From Nostoc sp. RI_552 (GTDB taxonomy: Bacteria > Cyanobacteriota > Cyanobacteriia > Cyanobacteriales > Nostocaceae), in the NCBI GenBank assembly GCA_016124525.1, contig WGNO01000024.1:1-64000 (forward strand): a DNA stretch of 64,000 nucleotides, in the 5' to 3' direction. Below are positions 17,701 through 26,800 of this stretch, piece by piece. Under the pieces are notes generated by a model. That model worked only from the letters and a program-made list of their open reading frames with translations, was not told the origin of the DNA and did not search any database. The first letter of the stretch is position 1. Each line of letters begins with the position of its first letter. The position numbers and the translations under genes were made by a program.

Positions 17701-20580
17701 AATTACCTGGAATTTAAAGGCGGTATAGTTCATGAATATTACAATGCCGTAGCAATCTTGGGTCAAGAACAAGCTGGAAATCAGGCAGATGCAAGGTCTG
17801 ATTCAGCATTCTTAACTTTTGGTTTATTCCCTGAAAAAGTTCCCGGTTTTTCTTGGATTAAATGTTTGACAGAACCAAATCAAGAACAATCTCGCCAAAT
17901 GATTGTTGAGTCGCAAAAAGATTTGAGAAAATTATTATTTGCTCAAGTAGACTTTTCATCTTGCCAAAAAGTTTTGGACTTTGGCTGCGGATATGCTTCA
18001 GATTTAATTCAGCTAGCTCAAAAGTATGAGCATCTGCAATTGAATGGATATACAATTTCTAGCGAACAAGCCAAGCTAGGCAGTATAAAAGTTGATGAAA
18101 AGCAACTACAAGAACGGGTAAAAATATTTAATCGAGATAGCGCCAAAGATGAGTTCCCTGATGACTATGATTTGGTATTTGGGTTTGAGGTGGCTCACCA
18201 CATTCTAAATAAAAAATCATTATTTACCAATATTGGTAATCATTTGAACCAACAGGGGTATTTAGTGTTAGCAGATTTTATCTCGAATAGTGACTTTGCT
18301 ATTGATCATCAGGAAACTTCTTCTTACTTTATTACTAAGTCGGAGTGGGTAGAGTTACTATCTGAAAATCATCTCCAATTGGTGGCAGCTATTGATGTAA
18401 GTCCAGAAATATCCAACTTTTTGTACGATCCAGATTTTGAAGAACGTTTGGAAGAGTTGTATCAAAGAAATCGAGACGAAAATGTTAAAGCTGGATTTAA
18501 GTCTTACTACCAATTAGGTAAGGTTCTGAGCAAGGGGATAGCTAGCTATGTGTTGCTGACAGCACAAAAACAACAACAGTTATCTAAGGAGCAAATAGCT
18601 GAGTGGAATCAAAAAGTCCTAGCTCAATTGTTATCTTACTCAGAGGTAACACCCCAGCGTTGGCTCTATGAACTAGAATGGCAACCCCAAAAACACTCAA
18701 TTACTCGAGTGCAGACAACGGGAAACTGGTTAGTATTTGTAGAACCGGGGGCTTTGGCTGAAGAATTGGTGAAAAAATTGGGTGCAGGTTGTACTTTAGT
18801 GTCTCCTGGTTTAAATTATCAGCAGATAGGTAAAAAACACTATCAACTTAACCCCACTGCTCCGGAAGAATTTAAGCGTCTAATAACTGAAATTAGTGCT
18901 GAAAATTCACAATTGCAAGGAATTGTTCATCTGTGGTCTCTACTAACAACTAACAGTCAGTTAGAAACAGCCATGGAATATGGTTGTGCTAGTCTGTTGC
19001 ATTTGGTACAAGCCGTGGTACAGACTGAACAGAAACAGGTAGTGCCCCTGTGGGTAGTAACCCAAGGTGCAATGAGTGTGGGTGGGGATACCGAGATGGT
19101 GGAGGTACAACAAACACCAGTTTGGGGTTTAGGTCGGGTAGTGGCTCTGGAGCATCCAGAACTACAATGTCGGTTAATTGACTTGGAACCAAACACTGAA
19201 GCTGAAGATTTGGCGAAGTTGCTACATCAAGAACTGATGTCTCAACAAGAAGAAAACCAAATTGCTTATCGTCAGGGTGAGGGTTTGGTGGCCCGGTTGG
19301 TACGACGACCACAGCAGACAAGCACTGAAGAGGAGCAAGAATTTACCATTATTTCTGAAGGCAGTTACCTAATTACTGGTGGACTGGGGGCTTTAGGACT
19401 CCAGTTGGCTAAGTGGCTGGCAGGTAAGGGTGCTAAACACTTGGTATTGACGGGACGGCGCAAACCTTCGGAGACGGCACAACAAACCATTACTCAAATA
19501 GAACAAGCTGGAGTGGAGGTTTCCCTGGTATTGGGCGATGTTGCTGTTAAGGAAGATGCAGCTAGAATTGTGGAACAAATCAAGACATCCCTACCACCAT
19601 TGCGGGGTGTGATTCATGCTGCTGGAGTATTGGATGATGGGGTACTACAACAAATGAGCTGGCAACGGTTTACAAAAGTTATGGCCCCAAAAATTCAAGG
19701 GGGATGGCATCTGCACCACTTAACTCAGGATTTGTCTTTGGACTTCTTTGTTTGTTTTTCATCTGCAGCATCTTTGTTAGGTTCAACTGGTCAAGGTAAT
19801 TATGCGGCTGCGAACGCTTTTCTAGACGGTTTGGCTCATTATCGGCGATGGCTTGGTTTACCAGGATTGAGCATTAATTGGGGTGCTTGGGGACAAGGAG
19901 GTATGGCGGCGCGGTTGGCAGATCAGTTCCAAAACCGGATTCGCTCCTTGGGTATGAGTAGCATACCTCCGGCACAAGGGTTACAAATTTTAGATCAATT
20001 GTTGGCCCAATCGGCAACCTTAGTGGGTGTGTTTCCTGTAAACTGGCCTCAGTTTGTCAGCCAATTGCCAGATGGAATGAAGATGCCTGTATTGGAAGCA
20101 TTTATCGATTTCCAATCGGTAGCCAAGGAAGGGAAAACCAATGAGCTACTGGCAAAACTGAAGGTATCTAAATCCAGCGATCGCCCAGAAATGATGGTGA
20201 ATTATCTCCAAAGTGTTGTGGGTAAATTATTGGGATTCCCGGACTCTGACACCTTAGATCCACAGCTAGGATTTTTTGATATGGGGATGGATTCTTTGCT
20301 GGCTTTAGAGTTGAGAAATCTACTGCAAAGCAACTTAGATTGTTCCGTTTCTTCGACAATTCTGTTTGAATATTCCAATATTGAGTCCCTGGCTGAGTAT
20401 ATAATCACAGAGGTTTTGGCAACAAAACTAGAGATGACGGTTGATAGTTCCGACAATAGTAAGCCACAACCGCCGGCGGTGGTTCCCCAAGACAAGGCCG
20501 CTATCTCCCCAGACCCAGGGACAGATGCGATCGCAGAAAAATTTAAACAGATCCAAAATCTACTCAATAAGGATATTTAA
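14761..20580 (+). CDS. PKS2: type I polyketide synthase module KS-AT-MT-KR-ACP
   Basis: The product has 1939 residues. An N-terminal docking helix (about 1-38) leads to a KS (about 40-465; Cys210 in DTACSSSL), and an AT (about 565-870; Ser665 in GHSVGE, HAFHSPLM, the HAFH type expected for malonyl-CoA). A methyltransferase follows (about 1020-1250; SAM motif VLDFGCGYASD at 1071), then a KR (about 1530-1720; ITGGLGALG at 1538, LDD motif of B-type reductases giving a 3R alcohol, Tyr in GQGNYAAANAF), and an ACP (Ser1845 in GMDSL). The C-terminal helix (EKFKQIQNLLNK) is a likely docking tail for PKS3. There are no DH or ER domains. Gene order and domain order match CurL of curacin synthesis, whose MT O-methylates the beta-hydroxyl; whether this MT is O- or C-type cannot be decided by eye. 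Translation is probably coupled to PKS1. Confidence 0.95.
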   Translation: MTINSETEPQIVSSQQVLQTIKEMRNRLESLNKEKSEPIAIIGLGCRFPGNANDPSSFWRLLHEGIDAVREIPSGRWNVDKYYDPNPGTIGKTYTKQGGFIEQVDQFDPLFFGISPREAVSLDPQQRLLLEVTWEALENAGQTPTKLKNTQTGVYVGICTDDYAQRFLNLEKLSLVDSHSGTGNARSMAVGRISHFLGLQGPNIQLDTACSSSLLTVHLACQSLRTKECNLALAGGVNLILWPASTIGRCQLKALAPDGRCKTFDVTADGYGQGEGCGIVVLKRLSDAIADGDTILALIRGSSVNHDGPSSGLTVPNKIAQKEVIQQALQNARVEAHQVSYVEAHGTGTSLGDPIELEALAAVYGKNRPINQPLVVGSVKTNFGHLEAAAGISGLIKLVLSLQNQEIPPHLHLNKPNPHIPWHQLPIVVPTSATPWNVGSQPRIAGISAFGISGTNVHMILEEAPKPACAEKSLERELHILSLSARTGKALEELVINYTHHLESYPELELADICHTGNTGRSHFHHRLALISSNKSELITKLKDFTAGQEVPGLFSSQVSNNTSSPKVAFLFTGQGSQYVNMGLQLYQTQPTFRQILDKCDEILGRYLEQPLLSVLYPQLTASADNSSLLDQTAYTQPALFALEYALAKLWQSWGINPDVVMGHSVGEYVAATIAGVFSLEDGLKLIATRGRLMQQLPTGGEMVSVLASESQVREVIASYTDKVAIAAINGPDSIVISGAGAVIQEICSSLGQMGIKTKPLQVSHAFHSPLMEPMLAEFETVVKEVTYNQPLISIISNVTGQQGTENITTAEYWLQHITQPVHFSASMQTLHREGYKLFLEIGPKPILLGMGRQCLPEDTISTWLPSLRPPQGDWQQLLSSLGQLYTKGVAIDWLGFDHDYLRRKVLLPTYPFQRQRYWWDMEETESKPEDKNVSTPIVELLNQGASDGLAKELELAGELTAQERQLLPKLLGLLVKRQQNYLEFKGGIVHEYYNAVAILGQEQAGNQADARSDSAFLTFGLFPEKVPGFSWIKCLTEPNQEQSRQMIVESQKDLRKLLFAQVDFSSCQKVLDFGCGYASDLIQLAQKYEHLQLNGYTISSEQAKLGSIKVDEKQLQERVKIFNRDSAKDEFPDDYDLVFGFEVAHHILNKKSLFTNIGNHLNQQGYLVLADFISNSDFAIDHQETSSYFITKSEWVELLSENHLQLVAAIDVSPEISNFLYDPDFEERLEELYQRNRDENVKAGFKSYYQLGKVLSKGIASYVLLTAQKQQQLSKEQIAEWNQKVLAQLLSYSEVTPQRWLYELEWQPQKHSITRVQTTGNWLVFVEPGALAEELVKKLGAGCTLVSPGLNYQQIGKKHYQLNPTAPEEFKRLITEISAENSQLQGIVHLWSLLTTNSQLETAMEYGCASLLHLVQAVVQTEQKQVVPLWVVTQGAMSVGGDTEMVEVQQTPVWGLGRVVALEHPELQCRLIDLEPNTEAEDLAKLLHQELMSQQEENQIAYRQGEGLVARLVRRPQQTSTEEEQEFTIISEGSYLITGGLGALGLQLAKWLAGKGAKHLVLTGRRKPSETAQQTITQIEQAGVEVSLVLGDVAVKEDAARIVEQIKTSLPPLRGVIHAAGVLDDGVLQQMSWQRFTKVMAPKIQGGWHLHHLTQDLSLDFFVCFSSAASLLGSTGQGNYAAANAFLDGLAHYRRWLGLPGLSINWGAWGQGGMAARLADQFQNRIRSLGMSSIPPAQGLQILDQLLAQSATLVGVFPVNWPQFVSQLPDGMKMPVLEAFIDFQSVAKEGKTNELLAKLKVSKSSDRPEMMVNYLQSVVGKLLGFPDSDTLDPQLGFFDMGMDSLLALELRNLLQSNLDCSVSSTILFEYSNIESLAEYIITEVLATKLEMTVDSSDNSKPQPPAVVPQDKAAISPDPGTDAIAEKFKQIQNLLNKDI

Positions 20581-20583
20581 TAC

Positions 20584-20783
20584 TTTTCTTTATCGAGTAA
20601 ACTCAGCTTTGGTCTGAGACCTTCATATCTAGCCCGAATTACACTGATGGGGATGTTCCACTTAACGGAACTATTCCCCAAGTGTAAATTACGACAGACT
20701 ATAGCCTAGTTATTGATTTTAAGAGTGCCATTGACCGCAAGGAATTTCTAGCTCAAAAGTATCCCTTGTTTCCTCTGTATTAA
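20584..20783 (+). pseudogene. Gene remnant between PKS2 and PKS3
   Basis: The gap between the two PKS genes carries protein-like sequence in two frames. The first, in the PKS2 frame after its stop, reads FGLRPSYLARITLMGMFHL and stops at 20707-20709. The second continues as DYSLVIDFKSAIDRKEFLAQ and stops at 20781-20783. Together they look like the C-terminal part of a lost gene with one frameshift near 20690. There is no start or ribosome-binding site. I do not recognise the family. Confidence 0.35.
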
Positions 20784-20870
20784 TAGTTAACAATATATTT
20801 ACGAGTTGATACAAATTCCCCCTAAAATGGCTAGATTTTAAACCCCATTTTTTTGAAAAGGAGATCATAG

Positions 20871-23800
20871 GTGAATCAACCTCTTTCATCCCAACAGTTA
20901 TTTGAACTTCTTGAGCAGGTTCACAATAAATTGGAAGCAGTTGATAAAGAAAAAACGGAACCCATAGCTATTATTGGCATGGGTTGTCGATTTCCTGGAA
21001 ATGCCAATGACCCTGCTTCATTATGGAGTTTATTGCATGACGGCGTGGATGCTGTTACAGAAATACCACTAGACCGTTGGGATATTGATGCTTACTATGA
21101 TCCAGACCCTAATGCTCCTTTAAAAGGATACACCCGTAACGGTAGCTTTATTCAAGCAATTGACAAATTCGACGCTCAATTTTTTGGCTTGTCGCCTCGG
21201 GAAACAGCCAGTTTAGATCCCCAGCAAAGATTACTTTTAGAAATTACCTGGGAAGCTCTAGAAAACGCTGGACTGGCAGCAAATAAGTTGAGAAATAGTC
21301 GAACTGGTGTCTATGTGGGTATTTGTACAGATGATCATGTATCTAACCAAATATTTAACGCAGCTGTCAAATTAATTACCCAATCAAACAAAGACGAAGA
21401 AAACGTTGTTTCTGTGGATGGTTACACTGGTATAGGCGGTGCCCGTAGTGTAGCAGTAGGTCGAATTTCCCATCTATTAGGTTTACAAGGACCTAATATT
21501 CAGTTAGATACAGCCTGTTCCTCCTCGTTAATAGCTGTACATCTGGCTTGTCAAAGTTTGCGTTTAAAAGAATGTAATCTTGCCTTGGCGGGGGGAGTTA
21601 ATTTGATTCTCTCACCCACAAATACTCTAACTCGTTGCAAGATGAAAGCCCTAGCTCCTGACGGTCGTTGCAAAACTTTTGCAGCTACCGCAGATGGTTA
21701 TGGTCAGGGAGAAGGATGTGGAATGGTAGTTCTCAAACGGCTCTGTGATGCCATAGCGGATGGTGATTCAGTTTTAGCCATAATTCGGGGATCGGCTACC
21801 AACCACGATGGACCTAGCGGTGGTTTAACTGTACCGAATAAAAAAGCTCAAAAGGAAGTCATCCAACAAGCGCTGCAAAATGCCAGGGTGGAGCCGCATC
21901 AAATCAGCTATGTAGAAGCTCATGGTACTGGTACTAGTTTAGGTGACCCCATTGAGCTGGAGTCCCTAGCAGCAGTGTATGGACATAATCGCCCTGACAA
22001 TGAACCCTTAGTGGTTGGTTCGGTGAAAACCAACTTCGGACATCTGGAAGCAGCCGCCGGTGTGTCATCTCTGATCAAAGTTGTACTAGCACTTTACCAT
22101 CAGCAAATACCACGGCATTTGCACTTTACTGAACCTAATCCTTACATTCCTTGGGATAAAATTCCCGTAGTAATTCCCACGAAAACAATGCCTTGGCTCC
22201 GGAGAGAAAAACCGCGCCTAGCAGGAGTAAGTTCCTTTGGTATGAGCGGTAGCAATGTGCATTTAATTTTAGAAGAAGCTCCAGAACAATTGACAACTGC
22301 AAATTTAAAAGCCGACACTAAAGAATCTTTGGAGCGACCCATTCATCTACTAACACTATCAGCAAAAACTCCCCAAGCCCTAGAAGACTTAGCCAGTTCT
22401 TACTACAAACATTTGGAAATTGACTGTCAACAAACACTAGAAGACATATGCTATACCGCTAATACTGGACGCTCTCATTTTCTTTATCGTCTTGCTGTCA
22501 TAGCTAATTCCACAGCAGAACTAAAGGCAAAATTGAAGCAAGTACAAAATATACAACAATTGACAGAAGCTAGGAATAGAAATACTGAAATTCCAGGAAT
22601 GTTCTGTGGTAAAATTACCCACAACAATAGTCAACCAAAAATTGCTTTTTTGTTTACAGGTCAAGGCTCCCAGTATGTGGGAATGGGATATGAATTGTAC
22701 CAGACTCAACCCAGATTTCGTCAAGCTTTAGAAGAATGTGCTTCCATTCTCAAATGTGAGCTAAACATCCCCTTGTTAGAAGTGCTTTACCCGCCTACAA
22801 AAACAGAAGGACAATCCCACTTTCTGGATCAAACAGCATATACTCAACCGGCTTTGTTTGCTGTTGAATATGCCCTAGTGCAGTTATGGAAGTCTTGGGG
22901 AATTGAACCCGATGTAGTGATGGGTCATAGTGTGGGAGAATATGTTGCCGCAACTGTGGCGGGAGTTTTCAGTCTTGCAGATGGTCTCAAACTGATTGCA
23001 ACTAGGGGAAGGTTAATGCAAAACTTACCCCCGGATGGTGAAATGGTATCAGTAGTTGCATCGGAAGATGTGGTGAAAGCAGTAATAGCACCTTATGCTT
23101 CACAAGTAACAATTGCTGCTTTTAACGGGAGGGAAAGTATAGTAATTTCAGGGGCAAGTCAGGCTATTGGTATAATTTGTAATATTTTAGAATCTCAAGG
23201 AATTAAGTTAAAACCCTTACAAGTATCCCATGCTTTTCACTCACCACTAATGAAACCCATGGTGGCAGAATTTGCAGCATTAGCTCAACAAGTCACCTAC
23301 CGTCAGCCTGAAATTCCTTTAGTATCTAATATAACTGGGGAATTAGTTGATAAAAATATTGCGACATATAGCTACTGGGTAGATCATATTAGCCAACCTG
23401 TGAGATTTACCCAAAGTATGGAAACATTAGATAAACATGGGTGTAGAATCTTCTTGGAAATCGGGCCAAAACCCATACTTCTGGGAATGGGTTGTCAATG
23501 TTTACCGGAAAATCAAAGTTTGTGGTTGCCTTCTTTGCGTTCAACCGCTAATGATTGGCAAGAAATGCTCTCTAGTATGGGAGAGTTGTATGTACAGGGA
23601 GTTAGGATAAATTGGTCGGGTTTTGATCAAGATTACACTCGGCACAAAGTAATGTTGCCAACTTATCCCTTTCAAAGGCAGCTTTATCCGAGAGAACCAA
23701 TCCAAAATCTAGAAAAACTCTCGTTTGTTGAAACAACAAATGGTATTACTCCTCTTGTTAATTTACTCAACCAAGGAGATACAGAAAAGTTAACTCAACA

Positions 23801-26800
23801 ATTTGAAAAATCAGGAAAATTCTCACCGGAACAGCTAAAATTACTACCCAATTTATTAGGATTACTAGCGGAACAATACCGGGAAGAACCAGAAATAAAT
23901 ATTATCAAAGAATGGCTCTATGAAGTCCAGTGGGAACCTTTAAATCTTCATGAACAAAAACAGTTTTTTGAACCTAGCCATTGGTTAATTTTTGCTGACT
24001 CAACAGGGCTAGGGAAAAAGCTGATGACTCAACTAAAAAACCAAGGACATGAATGTAGTTTAGTTTATCGAGCAGATAGTTACCAAAACCTTGAAGCAGG
24101 AATTTATCAAGTTAATCCCGCCCATTCTGAAGAATTTGAAAAAATTTATCAAGCAATTGGTAAAACAAGTACCTTACCCTTAAAAAAAATCGTTCATCTG
24201 TGGAGCTTAGACACTGGTTATCAAAATAATTTAACAGTTTCCGCTTTAGAGGAAGCACAACTTTGGGGATGCGGTAGCCTATTGCATATATTACAGGCTT
24301 TAGTTGTCTACCAAAGCAAATTAACTACAGTGAACAATACTCAAGTGATGGCAGAATGGGGATATCTGCAAATCTGGCTAGTTACTAGAGGATCTCAACC
24401 TGTTTTATCACAGACAAAACCAATAGCAATCACCCAATCATCTTTGTGGGGATTAGGTCGAGTGATTGCTTTTGAATATCCACAATTGTGGGGTGGTTTG
24501 GTAGATTTAGATGCACAAGAATCAGATAATGAAGCAGAAATACTACTACAACTACTAAGGGAAAACCACAAAGAAGACAATCTAGCCCTACGGGATAATA
24601 AAGCATACGTAGCTCGTTTAGTCAAACAAACACTAGGTGAATTTAATTCTTTATCATTGCAGTCTGATGCTACTTATGTGATTACCGGAGGTTTAGGAGC
24701 TTTAGGAATACAAACAGCGGAATGGATGGTATCCAAAGGAGCCAAACATTTAGTTTTAATCAGTCGCACTCACCCTTCTGAGGAAATACAGAAAACAATT
24801 GGTCTGCTACAGAAAGCAGGAGCTAGCATTTATGTATTTTCTGGAGATATATCTGTTGAAGAAGATGTAGTTAAAATCCTAGAGGAGGTTCAAACATCTT
24901 TACCTCCACTACGAGGGGTAATTCATGCAGCCGGAATCTTAGATGATGGTCTGATACAGCAACTGAATTGGGAACGTTTTACTCAGGTGATGAAACCCAA
25001 GGTCAAGGGGGCTTGGTATCTGCATCAATTTACTCAACACCTGTTACTAGATTTTTTTGTTTGCTTTTCCTCCGCGGCTGCCTTGTTGGGTTCCCCGGGT
25101 CAAGGAAACTACGCTGCTGCTAATGCATTTCTGGATGGGCTGGCTCATTATCGTCGTCAGCTGGGATTGCCTGGATTAAGCATTAACTGGGGAGCATGGT
25201 CTAAAAGTGGCATGGCTACTCGGGTAAATAGCCAGTATCAAAACCGGATGAAAACATCTGGTGTAGGTACTATTGCTCCAAAACAAGGATTACAAATATT
25301 AGAGCAAATTTTACTTGGTCCATCTCCATCACAAGTGGGGGTAATGTCTGTAGATTGGTCAGTTTTAGCAGAAGAATGGAGTTTAGGAAATCCGAGTTCA
25401 TTAATTTTACACCTTTTAGGGACGGAAGAATCACAACGACAATCTAGACTAAAACAAAAGCAAGAACAAAGTATTTTAGAAAAATTAGAAGCTGCACCAG
25501 AAGTTGAACATCAAGAGATTTTGAGAATTTATCTACAATCTCTAGTGGCAAAAACCCTAAAAACTCAATTATCAGATATTCCTACCCATGGTAATCTCAT
25601 GGAAATTGGTATGGATTCTCTTATGACCATGGAAGTGGTAAATCAGATGAGTCGTGATTTGGACTTTATAATTTACCCCAGAGAATTTTATGAACGACCT
25701 AGAATTGATTCTCTAACTGAATATTTAAGTGTTGAACTGAGAAAAAAAAGTATTACTCTCAATTCAAGTCAATCATCTCCCAAGACTTTGGAAGTATTCG
25801 AGACAAAATCGAGTTTTAATTCTCCCCTCACTTCCAGTTCACAACGCCTCCCTGGAATTATCTTTATACTTTCTAGTCCTAGGTCTGGTTCAACCTTGCT
25901 GAGGGTAATGCTGGCTGGCCATCCTCACTTATTTTCTCCTCCAGAACTGCATCTGTTAGCCTTTAGTAACATGAGGGAGCGAGAAGAAAAACTTAAATTT
26001 TCCCACTTGGGTGAGGGACTACAAAAAGCCTTGATGGAAATTGAAAATTTAGATGCAACAGCTAGTCAGGCTTTGATTAAAAATATGGAATTGGAGAATT
26101 TATCCATTAAAGAGGTATATCAGAGGCTTCAGGAAAATATCAGCCCCCGGATGTTAGTGGATAAATCTCCTTCTTATGCTGTAAATCGCAGTATTTTAGA
26201 ACGAGGAGAAGCTATATTTGCCAATTCCAAATACATTCATTTAGTTCGCCATCCCTACTCAGTGATTGAATCATTTGTGCGTATGCGGATGCAAAAAATG
26301 GCAGGTTTAGGTGATGATAATCCCTATGAGGTTGCAGAGCAGGTGTGGACAAAAAGCAACCAGAACATCCTCGATTTTTTAGATCACATAGAACCACAAC
26401 GCCGCCACCAGATTATCTATGAACAATTGGTAAAGGAACCGTCTAAGACGTTATCAGAACTGTGTAGTTTTTTAAATATTGATTTTGATACAAAACTTTT
26501 GCATCCTTATGAAGGAAATCGGATGACTGAAGGTATTTATCAAAACTCACTATCAATTAGCGATCCCAATTTTCTGAAACACAATGCTGTTGATTTTAGT
26601 TTAGGAGACAAATGGAAAACCATTCAATTACCCCATAGATTAGGAGAACAAACCCGGGAACTTGTTAGACAATTCAATTATGAATTGCCTAACTCCATGG
26701 ACACAGTTGCAAATAGTAAGACAGAAGAAAAGGAAACCCAAGTTTCTTTAAATCTTGTGAAGAAAGAGCTGCTCATGGATGAAAAGTTTTTGGAGTTGAG

